DNA from: Hemicordylus capensis
Lineage: Eukaryota; Chordata; Lepidosauria; Squamata; Cordylidae
Direction of reading: 5' to 3'
NCBI RefSeq assembly: GCF_027244095.1
Contig: NC_069659.1
Coordinates: 94,839,501-94,903,500 of the forward strand
DNA: 64,000 nt
Position 1 is the stretch's first letter; each line of letters begins with the position of its first letter. A model generated the notes under the pieces. The model was not told the DNA's origin and did not search any database. It was given only the letters and a program-made list of their open reading frames with translations. Below, one piece after another: positions 31,277-43,998 of the stretch. Made by a program: the position numbers and the translations under genes.

Positions 31277-34200
31277 GGCAAACTCCTAGCTTCCTTGGTA
31301 TCTTTAAAACTTTCCTTTGATCACCATGGCTTTCCCTTTCCTGTACATTTTACAACCCATTAACTCTGCTATAGGACTTTCTTGCTTCCAAGCCTCACTT
31401 TCCACATTTGCCCTAAGCCTGCATATATATATAACAGTAGCTTTCAGTAGTGACTGAAATAGGCCAGTAGCTACTGGGTGTACTAGGACTGGCCCATCAT
31501 ACCACAGGAATGCTTTGACATCACAGCATTTTTAAAAGTGACATGGCATCCTGCAACACCGTCCAAGCCTGAATGGCTTGAGTAAAAATATGTATGTGCT
31601 ACTTTCCATGGCCTTCACATTCCTCCTTAAAACCCACCTTTTATCTATGAGGCCTGCTTTAATTCCCACTCCAAGCTATAATATAACCCTATCCGGGCTA
31701 TATTATACCATACCAGATGTTTTGTATGTTTTGTTTATTAAAACATTTCTCTTCTGCCTTTCCATCAGAGACCTTCAAGGGAGCTTAAGGGTACAAAAGT
31801 TAAAAACAATCACTTTAACAATATAACACATTTATATGGAAGTTTAAGTGTGTCACATTCTCCCACAGATACTAGCAGGCAGAAGTAATCTACACAACTA
31901 ACCTTTTTCCAGGGCATGCCTGGGTGGAGCAGGAGTTGGCTGGTCAGTGGCTGGAAATCAGGGTCAGCAGTAGTCAGGTCTGGGAGTCCAGCAATCCCAG
32001 CAGCCTGGCAGATGACACAGTTGGTCTAGGTTTTAGGAGGGTGTGTGTGGCAAAACTAGGTTTCCTGGAGCCGGGAACAACAGCAATAATCACTGTGGAA
32101 CCTGTAGCTTTACTATGCTGCAGTGTTGCTTAAGCGGAGGCCCACAGGTCTCCCTGAAGCCCCCCTGTCTGCAGCACCTCACCCCAGTCTTAGTTCCTCC
32201 TCCTTTAGGAGAGCCTTCCTCACAAGTGGCCCCTTTTTTCATGAGTTGTCTTTTCCCCTGGCCAAACCACTGAACTGCCAGTCTTGCGCTCCTCTGCTAT
32301 TGCAACTCAAGCTGGACCTGACATTTATGCCTCTCTTGGGGCTCTGGGGGAGACAAAGAGGGTTCCCCTTGAGGGAGGTCATTGGCTGAACTCCCACTCC
32401 CTGTTTTCCTGGCCTCCTTGATCAAGGCCACCAGAGTGGAACTGGGTCCCTAGGGCCTGACAAGCATGAGGTTCTTAGGACCTGTTTTGGTCTCCTCTAC
32501 TCCTTCCTGCCCTTGGTCACTAGTGAAGGACTCTTCAGGGGTGACCCTCTGAGTTGCCCAGGTCTCTGGAGCAGTGGTCTCGGGAATAACCTCTAGGGTT
32601 TGGCTACTTTAGGACCTAATCTCCAGGGCCTCCTCATCAGAGGCAATTCTGACCAAGTGCCTGGAACTACATTTGCACACTTTGATATCTTGGTACCTAG
32701 GTTTCTCGTTCCCATCCCTCTGTTGATTCCCCCATTGTCAATTTTGGATTGCAAGCTATTTGGAAGCAGGGACCTGTCTTTTGTTTGTTTATGTAGTTCT
32801 GTGAATCATCATGTACACACACAAGTTCAATATAAATAAATATCACTATATCTGGCTCGGAAAGTACATTCAAACCCTATTAATCTTGATTGTGCGGGAA
32901 GGGTCTCTCCAGCCTAGGAACAGAGCTCACCACCATGTTCTGTTATCTGGTACTGCTAGGTCCTTTGGGGATACCAGTGCAAATATGCAGTGCATCGATC
33001 AGTTCCTGCTCAAAGAGCTGTTTATTTGCAGGACATCCTGCTTTTTCTGTTTTGAAGAACTGTCAATTGAATGCACTGCAACACTTGAGTCTGGCAGTCA
33101 GCCCACATCCACCTACATAGGTTTTCTTAATAGCAAAAAAAAAGTAATTAAATGTGTTTGCATCACAAGAGATATTCCTTTCTTTCAGCTGGCTACTCGT
33201 TTTTTGCTTTAACAAACAAGAGATGAGCTGAGATACTGATGAGCTGAACTAGGATATTTTCTGAGAGGTTATGATGATAAGACAGGGAGTGGAGGAGACT
33301 GACTGGCTTCCAAAAGGCTTTGCTTCATTTCATATTTTAAAACAAATTAGTTTTGCATAATCTGTTGAAATAGCCCGTATTATTTAATGGTGAATAAAAG
33401 AGGCACTGCCTTCCTGTGCAACTAGCCTTGAGATAAACGTGAACCCGAAATATAAGACGAAGCCACTGATGGGTGATCTCTGTAAGTAGGGGCAACTATT
33501 TGGACAGCTGAGAAAGCAACATTGGATGTACATAGATTGGCTGACATGGTGAGGAACATTACTCAAGACAGAAGTCCCATTGACATTAAAAGGATGAATT
33601 AGGCAACAGATTACTCTGAGTACTTCTCCTCATCATGTAAGCTTTTGTTATTAAAGGTTAAAAGCACACTTTTAATCTGCAAAATGCTTCACTATCTGCT
33701 TCTCACTCATCACAACAACCTTCCTGAGTAAAGTTCTATTATTTCTATTTTACAACTGGGGCACTGAGGCGATGTGACAGAGACTTGTTCAAACCCATCT
33801 ACAGAGTCCATGGGTGAGGTAGAATTTGAGCTGGAAGATCTTTTTACCCATGCAACTTAAATCACCTTCAAGCCTCTCTTTGCTCCTGGCTGCACCCATG
33901 AGCTGCAGGTTTAATATTACATTGCTCCATGTGAATGCATGCCAGGGGACAGTCAGGACAGCTCATGCATAAAAAAACAAGCACTGTGCAAACTGACCCT
34001 GACTCCAAGGATCTCCCAGTTCTTCAGAAGGACAACACCCACCACATCTAGCACAAAGATCTGAAGTTCTTTGTACAATGCAACTTCATTGTACAATTTC
34101 ATTGTTCACAGAAGCTGGATGTCCCTTATGACAAGATGCTTTGTTACAGAACCTCTGTCCCTCCAGGGCTGGGGAGCGAGACTTAAAGGTGGAACGATTC

Positions 34201-35065
34201 AGAGGCTCACATTTAGCATCTTAATCCAATTAAACTGTATGCTACATTATATTCGAGAATAGATCCACATTTGTAATTTTATCTTTAGATGAAGTGCAGG
34301 TGAGGCCTGAGAAACAGAATACAGCATGGACAGCATCCAATACATTGCGCAACCAGATCATGCACCTAAGGGAAGCTCTGTATCTCTCGGACAGCAGTTC
34401 TAAGGCACATGGCAAACTACTTTAGAAACAAAAGAGGGTTTTCAAAAGCAGTTTGTGATATAGCACAGTGAGTCCACAAAATAAAAAAGGCAAAAATCCT
34501 ACTCTGAACACCATAGCCCTTGGATACATCTGAGGTAACACCCTCTGGATCTCAGCCTTTACTTCCATCTTATTTCACACCCAGTGTAATTCCTTCTTAG
34601 CACACCTGGTTGCAATGGTCTACCAAAAACTGAGCATATCAGGACATTTCATATTCTCTTATTCTGCTCTAACTTTGAGCAAATCGTGGTGGTGGTGGTG
34701 GTGGTTCTTCTTCTTCTTCCTCTTCCTCTTCTTCAATATAGCAAAGCAAAGATCTCATTAAACTAACAAAGGCCATACTAAGGTATTACTTTAATCACAT
34801 CACTGACCCTGGAGTGATTTGGTTTGGTTTTTGTATTGGGGAACACAATCTTGATCAATACCATGGTGGAGATAGGAAGGCTTTAACACTATTATACCCC
34901 TCGCCATGGACCTGACCCAGATTGTCCCTCTACACACACTGTTTCTTTTTGTGGGGAGCAAACAAACCAGAGCCAATTACGTGACTAAATCATACTGAGT
35001 TTGGCAAAAAGATAATAATAACTTTCAGAGTGGTAGCCGTGCTTATCTGCTAAGGTGTCACAAAA
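31277..35065. other. Intergenic, mostly single-copy
   Basis: A LINE-like tail lies at about 32745-32845 ('gattgcaagctatttggaag', 'cagggacctgtc', 'ataaataaatatc'). A TGG/TTC trinucleotide tract lies at 34686-34733. The GC-richer stretch 31920-32650 has no recognisable family. Confidence 0.5.
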
Positions 35066-35073
35066 CTCTAGAC

Positions 35074-35209
35074 CAGGCCTGCTCAACTTCGGCCCTCCTG
35101 CAGATGTTGGCCTACAACTCCCATAATCTCTGGCTATTGGCCACTGTGGCTGGGAATTATGGGAGTTGTAGTCCAAAAACAGCTGGGGGGCCTAAGTTGA
35201 GCAGGCCTG
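35074..35209. mobile_element. hAT MITE (136 bp) with perfect 8-bp duplication
   Basis: The ends are 16-bp perfect inverted repeats (CAGGCCTGCTCAACTT). The duplication CTCTAGAC is at 35066-35073 and 35210-35217. The internal 'acaactcccataat' / 'attatgggagttgt' mirror makes most of the element self-complementary. A second copy is at 25093. Confidence 0.9.
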
Positions 35210-35669
35210 CTCTAGACTGACTGAATAAGGGTCTGGATGTTCTGTTAAACTACACAAGTATTCCCAATGAGGGAGAAGAGGTGGAAACATTCCTAGGGGT
35301 AGGTACCATTTGTCTGCAGGGGTTGTTTTCATTTTGTTTGTGATCCTGAATAGGATGGCACACAATTGCACAAAATTCAGAAGCACAAGACTGTACAAAA
35401 TTCAGGAGGACTTTGGAGTTTAAAAAGGGCCAGTCTGAGCACATCTCCAGACACTGGTTTTTCTATGCATGAACATGATTTTCTTCCCTTATCCAGACAG
35501 GTGCCTGTCTAATAGTGTCATCATTACATTTATGTTAATCTTCAGTGAGCAGTCATGGTCTCCAGCTTTAATACAGCATGGAAATAAGCCTGCTTATAGA
35601 TACTAAAGGCTCCAGAAATCGTAAACGATAAGAACAAAGACTGCACTGTCACTGTAACTAGTTGTGACT

Positions 35670-35741
35670 AAGGCTACAATCCTATGCACATTTCCCTAAG
35701 AGCAAGAGAGGAAGTCTCATGGAATACATGGGATTTACTTC

Positions 35742-35742
<1 letters not shown>
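35670..35742. repeat. Palindromic 'AGTAAG' repeat, diverged
   Basis: 'ctacaatcctatgcacattt' and 'atgggatttacttct' match the two ends of the family. Confidence 0.4.
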
Positions 35743-35786
<44 letters not shown>

Positions 35787-35815
35787 ACAGAGAGAGAGAG
35801 AGAAAGAGAGAGAGA
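35743..35815. repeat. (TG)n(GA)n microsatellite
   Basis: About 40 bases of TG followed by GA units, adjoining the preceding repeat. Confidence 0.9.
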
Positions 35816-35965
35816 AACCAGCCAAACCAGTGACTAACAACTGAAGCCAGCCTAACCAGTGACTAAAAAGTTCCATTTCTTGCAGTGAGACTTGCATCCC
35901 AACCATGGGCATCCCTGGGACAAACAAATCCCACACCCCAGATCATAGCCAGATTAATGTGGAGC

Positions 35966-36405
35966 AGCAGATGCTTTTATTTATTTATTTATTTGATTTA
36001 TATACTGCCCTTCCAAAATGGCTCAGGGTGGTTTACAACAGAATAAAAACTATTAAAACCAGCTAACAATTAAAATCAAAACTATAAAAACAGAATAAAA
36101 CCAATTAAACGTTCAAACAGCTAAAAACCCTGGAAAACCAGGGCAAACATTTAAAACAGTTTACAGCTGTTTGAAAACCCTGGAAGGCCAGGCCAAACAG
36201 GCTTTCAGGCTCTCCTGAAAGACAGTAATGAACTCAAATTACGGATTTCTGCCAAGAGTGCATTCCATAGCCCAGGAGCAGCTACAGAGATGGCCAGCCC
36301 CTGAGTCGCCACCAGACGTGCTGGCTGTAACTGGAGATGGACCTCCTCAGATTACCTTAACGTGCAGTGGGGATCATGCAGAAGAAGGTGCACTCTAAGA
36401 TAAGA
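35966..36405 (-). repeat. L2-tailed LINE fragment
   Basis: The minus strand ends 'gtaaaccaccctgagccatt', 'ttggaagggcagtatataaa' and (AAAT)n, preceded by an A/T-rich section and 'aggagaggtcc'-like sequence near 36340. The 3' tail is the same as other L2-type fragments. Confidence 0.6.
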
Positions 36406-37161
36406 TATATGAATTTAATTTGCCCCTCCCTTGGAAAAATTCTCACAAACACCCATGATCCTAACACTACTCCGCAGTAAGTGAGTAGCTGAATTAATAA
36501 GACTTAGTCCTAATAAAGCATGTACATCTGCAAACTGACCTGGAAGTAAGTCCTATTTATTCAACGGGACTTGCTTCTGAAACATTCGTAGGATTGTGCT
36601 GCATGTCATTGCCAACATCAGCTGGATGAGAACCTCAGTTTTTAGTCTGCATACAATATTATCTATTTCATAATTTGTTGAATGCGCCATTTGTTTATTT
36701 TTACAATCCAGAATTAATCATTAAAATATAAGAATACCATAGAATAAGAACAAGCCTTTCAGCTATGGCTTCACAATGTTCACATGAACATTAGATGAAC
36801 AAATGCCATGCAAATTCAACCCATAACCTACAAGAGCTTATCAAAGAGGCTGTGCCAGTTATGAAGACTTCATTGTGAAACAACAGAGTGTAGAACCCCT
36901 ACTTTTCAAAGTAAAGCTGATCAAAAAATTCTGATGCTATTAAAAATCTTCATATTTTATTTATGTTTAAATTGTGAACATTTTTGTGAAATTAGTTACT
37001 GATCTCAGTGCAGCACTTAATGAACCTAAAGCAAGTTTCATGATAGTATATGGGTGGTTTTGTGGGTGAATGTATGAAGAAAGGATTTTTACAGAATGTG
37101 ATTAATATCATAATCAGTATATCTCTATTGAATCATCAAGAGATGGGGGTTGGGGAGGATA
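36406..37161. other. Intergenic; palindromic repeat at 36536-36604
   Basis: At 36536-36604 'cctggaagtaagtccta' and 'gggacttgcttctgaaac..cgtaggattgtgctg' form another copy of the AGTAAG repeat. The rest is AT-rich and unremarkable. Confidence 0.45.
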
Positions 37162-37722
37162 AGAACATAGACAATACTAACAGCTCTGCTGGGTCAGGCC
37201 CAAGGCCCATGCAGTCCATCATCTTGTTTCACACACTGGCCCACCAGATGCTTCTGAGAAGCCCACAGGCAAGAGGTGAGGGCATGCCCTCTCTCTTGCT
37301 GTGGCTTCCCTGCAACTGGTATTTAGAGGCATTTTGCCTCTGAGGCTGGAGGTGGCCTATAGCCATCCAACTCATAGTCATTGATAAACCTGTCCTGCAT
37401 GAATTTGTCTAAGCCCCCTTTTAAGCCAACCAAGCTAGTAGTCGTCACCATATCCCATGGCAGAGAATCCCATAGATCCATTATGTGCTGTGTGAAAAAG
37501 TATTTCCTTTTGTTGATCCTAAATTTCTTGGCCTTCAGTTTCATGAGATGACCCCTGGCTCTAGTGTTCTGAGAGAGGGAGAAAAATCTGTCTCTGTCTC
37601 TACTTTCTCTACTCCGTGCATAATTTTGTACACCTCATTCATGTCTCCCCATAGTCACCTCTTTTCCATACTAAATAGCCCCAGATGCTGTAGCCTTGCC
37701 TCATAAGGAAGGTGCTCCTGGG
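37162..37722 (-). repeat. CR1 LINE 3' region
   Basis: The minus strand carries the CR1 C-terminal and 3' UTR block. It has a readable MDLWDSLPWDMVTTTSLVGL stretch, followed on the DNA by 'aggcaaaatgcctctaaata' and 'gatggactgcatgggccttg'. Confidence 0.85.
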
Positions 37723-38284
37723 GGATAGGAGATCTCTAGCAAACATCTATCCCACAGGGATAGGACACAATGTAGAGATCTGGTGCCTTATTTCTCTCCT
37801 TATCCTCTGATGTCTATTGCCCACCCCAGGACATCAGGAGAAATGCTAAGTGGGTGGATAGCCTCTGCAGGAGATTGGAGGCTGTAAGATCAGTTACACC
37901 ATTTTCAGGGGATCAGTGAGGGAGTCAACATCAGTGGTGGCCCAAGACAGTTTAGTGCCTGAAGGATGGTACCAAATACCACCCACCTCATTACTCATCC
38001 CTCATCCTCTCTGCCCTCACCTAGCTGCACAGTGATGGGAAAGTGTAGCATCCAGGCAGCTGGCAGGCCAATAACCACACCTCCTCCTCCTCCTCTGGTT
38101 AATTTCAAAAGGAAAAAAGGGCAGGGTACAGAGGAAAAGTGGAGGAGAAGAGAATGCTGCCCATCAAGCTGGGCTAAAGTCTCTCCTCTCCCCTGCTCCC
38201 CTCCCCTCCCCCTTTTTAGTAGGAACAAGAGTGGTTGCAACAGCAGAAGCACCAAGTGAGTGGTGAGGGAGGCCACAGCAGGAG
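37723..38284. other. Intergenic, no firm feature
   Basis: A pyrimidine-rich stretch lies at 38170-38215. A GC-rich segment could be an old DNA element. Confidence 0.4.
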
Positions 38285-38416
38285 AGAGGGCAATGCCTCA
38301 GCTCTTGCCTGTGGGCTTCCCAAGGGCATCTGGTGGGCCACTGTGGGAAACAAAATGTGGGGCTAGTCTGGCCTTGGGCCCCAGTTCCAGCAGGGCTGTT
38401 CTTATGTTCTTATGAC
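38285..38416 (+). repeat. CR1 LINE 3' end
   Basis: 'gggcatctggtgggccactg' and 'ggccttgggccccagttcca' with 'gcagggctgttcttatgttc', the CR1 end with its octamer-type repeat. Confidence 0.8.
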
Positions 38417-39130
38417 ACAGTGTACCTGCAACTAATCATGACTACCCAGCACACGTGCATGGCACAAACAATCTATGCAAAACAGTCTGTCGTGTGAATC
38501 AGTCTACATGCAGGTTTTAACAATAATTCCTAAAAGAAAGTGCAGCTCATGCAGGAATTTTGTAGTGCGTGAAGCAGATCTCAGTTACACCTGTGTTATC
38601 TGGTCATGGATATGGATATCCTGAGTACCTAATAGCAGTACGTGTCATGTCAAACATGTCCATTGCTCAGCTCTGGCATTAGGTTGTTGTGCACCCTGGA
38701 CACTTATTGTGAGGTCACTGTGGCCACACCCTCCAAGCCTGGCCACAGGGAAGCTAAAGCTTAGGCTCCTCCTATATTAGGCTCCTATATTAGGCAACAC
38801 CTTGAGTTCTCCCTCCAGATCAGCTTTGGGAGGTGGGGAGACCATTGGCAGCAATTCTGAATCCTCTCCCTCTCAGCAGCCAATAGCTTTCTCTCAAAGG
38901 CCCATGCATTATTGCAGGAATCTGGGAGAAAGCCCATTGTCTGGTAGAACAAGGAGGTGCTGCACAAGTTAGTATAGAGGGAGAGTTACAAGTTAATTTC
39001 TTATCACTAGACATGTGAATTGCACGGCAGCTCCTCCGCCATGCAGGTGTAGGCTAGATTCCAGGTGGACCCATGCCCAACTTGGCCCACCTGTGCCACC
39101 AGCATTGACAGTGCACACAGTGACCCATAT
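38417..39130. other. Intergenic, no feature recognised
   Basis: No resemblance found. Confidence 0.45.
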
Positions 39131-39372
39131 GCACATAAGAACAGCCCTGCTGGATCAGGCCCAAGGCCCATCTAGTCCAGCATCCTGTTTCACACAGTGG
39201 CCCACCAGATGCCGCTGGAAGCCACAGACAGGAGTTGAGGGCATGCCCTCTCTCCTGCCATTACTCCCCTGCAACTGGTACTCAGAGGCATCCTGCCTTT
39301 GAGGCTGGAGGTGGCCCACAGCCCTCCGACTAGTAGCCATTGATAGACCTCTCCTCCATGAAGTCATCCAAA
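39131..39372 (-). repeat. CR1 LINE 3' end
   Basis: 'cataagaacagccctgctgg', 'atcaggcccaaggcccatct' and 'actagtagccattgatagac' on the plus strand are the reversed CR1 3' end. Confidence 0.85.
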
Positions 39373-40387
39373 CATTGCACAAGACAATGTGGTTGTATAC
39401 CAGTGGCACAGCTGTATTTATATCTGATGCGCATATGCACATGGCCACATGGTCTGCAACTCTCTCTTGCTAGTCTGAGGTGAACATATTTAGCAAGCTA
39501 CCTTGGGACAAAAGAGGCAACTCTAGAAAGCAAGTCACAACATAGGGCACCTCTTCATTATGCAGATGGCTTGTGGCAGCACTAGCACTGTGGTTAGCAT
39601 TGTTCCCCTGTGCAGCAAAATATACAATAGTTCCTCCCTTAGCACACAAAAGAAAGGGGTGATATGGAGAGTGGAAGAAAAGAGCAACAGCAGCTGGCTT
39701 TGTGCAAGAGATCACCTCCTCCCAAGCATGTGGCATGTCCTGGCTTGCTTCATAAAGCCTGCTGAGTAGCTTGGCCATACGCTGCTCATATTCATCAAAG
39801 GGCACAGCACACCCAAAGGGAGTCAGGACACTAGGCTCTGTGTAAAAAGCCCAGCGATCATGCCAGCCCCCAGTTTCTTCCCTGCTGTGCCACCCCATGG
39901 TGGCAATAAAGGGGAGCAACTCTGGGGACATGTGAAGAAGCCATTGTTCCTTGGCACATGCACAGGCACATGCCAAGGCTTGCACAGTGTGCTGGACTGG
40001 GAGTGGAGACAGCTTGTCAGTACCACTCCCTGTGCCAAGGCTTGCCTCCTACACCCAGCACGTGGCACAGACACGGAGCTGCACCCAGCGCGGCCTGTAG
40101 CTGGTCTTTAGGGAATTGCCGGCGCTCTTATGCCATCGGTAGAGTGAAGTGATTTCAGATCGGCATATTACACAGGCATCTGGTGTGAAAGAATATTAGC
40201 AGGCCAAGTCACTTCTGAGGTATTCTGTGAGCACATGCATCATGAGGTTGTGCAAGATGTGGGCTGCGTGCACTTCTGATGCCCCACAATACCATGAACT
40301 GTGTGGTTTATATTCCACTCATCCTCTGCCTTTCTTCCACAGCCCACATTTGAGACTGAGGTAATTGTGAGCTCTAGGAACACAGAA
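39373..40387. other. Unassigned segment with long minus-strand open stretch
   Basis: A minus-strand open run at 39470-39985 (171 codons, no ATG at its start) has no family resemblance I can defend. It lies between two CR1 ends and could be part of a degenerate DNA transposon. It has no splice or promoter context. Confidence 0.3.
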
Positions 40388-40752
40388 CATACATAAGAAC
40401 AGCCCTGCTGGATCAGGCCCAAGGCCCATCGAATCCAACATCCTGTTTCACACAGTTGCCCACTAGATGCCGCTGGAAGTTGAGGGCATGCCCTCCCTCC
40501 TGCTGTTATTCCCCTGCCACTGGTCTTTTGGAGCTCCTCACAATCTGTTTTGGATTTCACTACCCCAAAGAGTTTGGTATCATCTGCAAATCTGGCCACC
40601 TCGCTGCTTACCCCTACTTCTAGATCATTTATGAATAAATTAAAAAGCAGTACAGTCCCAGTACATATCCCTGGGGAACCCCACTTCTTACTTCCCTCCA
40701 TTGTGAAAATTCTCCATTTATACCCACCCTCTGTTTCTTGTCCTTCAACCAG
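40388..40752 (-). repeat. CR1 LINE, internally deleted
   Basis: The 3' end (to about 40518) joins directly to the reverse transcriptase region. The minus strand reads LFINDLEVGVSSEVARFADD and TKLFGVVKSKTDCEELQK, so the intervening CR1 sequence is lost. A 5S SINE follows at 40753. Confidence 0.85.
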
Positions 40753-41070
40753 TGGAAGCTGCCTTATACTGAATCAGACCATTGGTCCATCTAGCTCAGT
40801 ATTGTCTACCCAGACCGGCAGCAGCTTCTCCAAGGTTGCAGGCAGGAGTCTTTCTCAGCCCTATCTTGGAGATGCCAGGGAAGGAACTTGGAACCTTCTG
40901 CATGCAAGCAGGCAGGTGCTCTTCCCAAAGCAGTCCTATCCCTTAAAGGGGTATATTTTACAGTGTTCACATGTAGTCTCCCATTCAAATGCAAACCAGG
41001 GCAGACCCTGCTTAGCAAAGGGGACAGTCCATGTGGCTTGCTACCACCACAATACCAGCTCTCTTGCTCT
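40753..41070 (-). repeat. 5S-rRNA-derived SINE, complete
   Basis: The minus strand from right to left gives 'gagagctggtattgtggtgg', 'tgctaagcagggtctgccct' and 'atttgaatgggagactac' (5S part), a tRNA-like middle, and a body ending 'gattcagtataaggcagctt'. It abuts the CR1. Confidence 0.85.
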
Positions 41071-42317
41071 GCTGGTAGTATGGACATGAGCCATACAGTC
41101 TGCCCACAGGAGCAAATGTGCCATGCTGGCTCAGTAATTCTCCAGAAAAGAAAGGTTCCCCTTGGTTTTTCAAGAGAAACTTCCTGTACTTCCAACTTAG
41201 TGCTGCAGTGCCAAAAGGCAAGTGCAGGATTGCTCATGTACATAACGCGCCTGAAAAGCTTTGCCCAAAGTTGCCAGAACTTGCCCGGAAAAGGTCAATG
41301 GCTTCAGTGAGCCCTCTACCAACTGACTTCACACACTAGTTCTGTCTGTGGTACTTTGATACCTGGCATTTTGTAGCAAAGCTGAGCAGATGCCCACTTG
41401 CTAATGTGAGCATCCTCTCTTGTATTCCAGATGTATACCACAGTATGGCAGGAGGGAGATATTCTGTGTTATACTGGCTTTGCTGAGGAATCTCCTTCTC
41501 TTGGGGATGCTCCAAAGTCTGCAGAGTTGGCGCATCTTCCAGAAGCAATGGAAAATCTTCTTACCATTTTTATTTAGACTGGCTTTTAGCAACCTGGGTT
41601 ACACTGGTATAAGGACAGAATTTCAATTTATGAGTATTTTTGTTTTGTTTAGATTTTAACTAGTTAAGTTTTATATATAGCTTTAATATGTGTGCCCCAA
41701 CCCAGCAAAGAAGGTACACGTGCTGAAGCAGCTTCCACACAATTATCACATTACATTATTACATTTAGAAGCATGTGTACAAACTAGATGTGCATGTGCC
41801 TTGCAATATACAGTTGAAAATCAGGCTGCCTCTGAGCCATTATTTCCATTACCTGGCTGTAGAATCCAGAGGAAAGAGTTGTAGTGCACAAGGACAAGGC
41901 AGTGGAGTAGAATCGGGAATATATACAGTTTAATGAGACAGATATTCTTTACAGAGAGGCAAGTGCAGCCTGCCTTCTGTGCTCATGCTGCTGGCTGGGT
42001 TTGTTAGCCCCGCCTCTACTTCAAGACTGGAATACAAGTGACTAAAACACCATTCAAAAGCTGGCCTGGATCAAGGAATGGATTAACTAAGAACACCACA
42101 TTGGCATGTTTGTCCATCCCGATTATTATGCAACATGGAAATGGCCATCTCCAACAGCAGGTTGGGGCTGCATAAGCATTCACGTAAAGGACCACATCTA
42201 GATCAGGGTCATGGATCCTTTCTTTCACTGAGCCTTTCTCTGCAATTGTGCACCCAAAGTAAATTTTAGAGAGAGTCCAAACTATATATTCCAGCAACTA
42301 GGAAAACTGACCAATAG
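41071..42317. other. Intergenic, no feature recognised
   Basis: Open stretches here have no family resemblance. Confidence 0.45.
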
Positions 42318-42405
42318 TTCAATCCTAGACACTAGGATCCAATAGGTGCTGTGAGTTTAGTGTGACTTACACGCAAGTAAATAAACATATGATTGCAGCC
42401 TTGGC
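42318..42405. repeat. Palindromic 'AGTAAG' repeat, diverged
   Basis: 'ttcaatcctagacact' at one end and 'cgcaagtaaataaacatatg..attgcagcc' at the other. Confidence 0.4.
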
Positions 42406-42469
42406 ATTACAAGGTTAATAATAAGCTTAGTAAGAGTCCTACAAAGGCCTATTAACACATTATGTATGA

Positions 42470-42700
42470 TACGTGTACAATCTGTAGCATGTGTATGTAC
42501 AGATTCATATGCAAGTACAGTTCACACATTACGTTCAATGCATGTACAGTACATGCACAATTCAGTAGTACGATTCCTACCATACATTTGCACCATGCAT
42601 TTCAGGGGACCTATACCCAGGTTCGCTTTTTAAAAGTATGCATGTACAGTCATTTACAGACAAACATGTACGTGTGCACACACTTACACATGTACAGTGT
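42470..42700. repeat. TGTACA-rich segment
   Basis: TGTACA occurs five times (42474, 42496, 42543, 42643, 42691), mostly within 'catgtacag'. It precedes an L2-like tail at about 42697-42755. Confidence 0.5.
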
Positions 42701-42755
42701 AATATCTGAGCCACTTTAGGAAGGGTGGTATAAACATCGAATAATTAAATAAAAT
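42697..42755 (+). repeat. L2-like LINE 3' tail
   Basis: 'gagccactttaggaagggtg' and 'gtataaacatcgaataatta' match the family end. Confidence 0.55.
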
Positions 42756-43775
42756 GCCTGAATAATGCTTTACAATGGCTTATATTCTAACAGGAGAGTT
42801 TCAGACACTGATCTTCTTGTTGTTGTAAGTTAAATAATTGCATGTATTCATTTATTTTAAATGCTTAAAATCTTTACCAAAAAAAAAGCCTCTTTAAAAT
42901 GCATAGGTTTACAATAATAAGCTGCAAGTATCTTAGAATAATCGCAGATGAGGATAAAGACCAAGGCAATGACTCTTTTATGGCATATTCTAGGGTGGAA
43001 GCAGACCCAAGACTGATCTAGGGAACACCACAGATTTAGTTTTAGATGCATGAATGTTATATTACTGTAGGAGTGCCATTCATGTCTTATATTAAATCAA
43101 TTGGGTCATCTATCAAAGACTATTTCTCAGAGGGTGCCATAAGAGATCTTGAAGGAGGTTCATGCACAGAGAGGTTCATGTGGAAGCTTGCCATGGCACA
43201 CAAAATCAAATTGCTGAACAAAGAGGGTGAAGCAAGAAGGCTTTTGTAACATGTTCAGGGAAAGTGTGCCAGCCCAGCAATCTGACTTAAAGCTGGAGTC
43301 TGTCTCAGAGATGATGCTAATCCATACCTACCCTTGCCTAGACCTATAGTCATGAGGTAGTCACAGCAAGGAGATGAATAAGAAACAAACAAATAAATCA
43401 GAGAGTTTATTCAACCAATTCTATTCACCGAAACATATTTTGATTTATTTATTAAAATGCTCCTTTAAAACTCTCAAAAGAAAGTTTCTTGTTCTATCAT
43501 AGATATGTCCTTGAGCAAATCACGGGGTTAAACCCTATTCTTAATCTATGTTGAAGATCCATTTAAATCAGATGAACGTATATATGTGTCCAGGTCTGTG
43601 CTTTTAATGTTTCTATGGCTCTTTTTTTAGAATAGGGATTATAGAATTTATTTCCACTTTAGTTGTTCATTGAATGCTTAGAATTTAGGTCACTATATAT
43701 TCCAGAAAAGTTGTTTTGTCATTCTGCACCAGCAAGAGAACACATCATAGCATCCTGACACTTGGAAAACTCACA
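42756..43775. other. Intergenic, no feature recognised
   Basis: AT-rich and single-copy-looking. Confidence 0.45.
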
Positions 43776-43845
43776 GTGCAATGCTATGCATTCTTACTTG
43801 GAAGTAACTCCCACTGGGCAACATGATGCACAGCCCTTAGTCACT
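43776..43845. repeat. Palindromic 'AGTAAG' repeat, left half
   Basis: 'gtgcaatgctatgcattct' and 'tacttggaagtaactcccac', the left end of the family. Confidence 0.5.
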
Positions 43846-43998
43846 GGAAGGAGGGCTGCAGGTCATATAGCTTCCAGAAACATATTTATACAAGTAGAAA
43901 AGGCTTTTGGAGGGAGGGGAGGGATGCAAAAATCACTCCCCCCCACCCCTCCATATCTGTTCCACTGTGAAAGGAAGCCTTCAGCACAAGAACGTCAA

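Noticed and set aside
39470-39985. 171-codon minus-strand open stretch between CR1 ends
   Set aside because: No ATG at its start and no domain I can defend. A Harbinger-like origin crossed my mind but the evidence was too weak to call.
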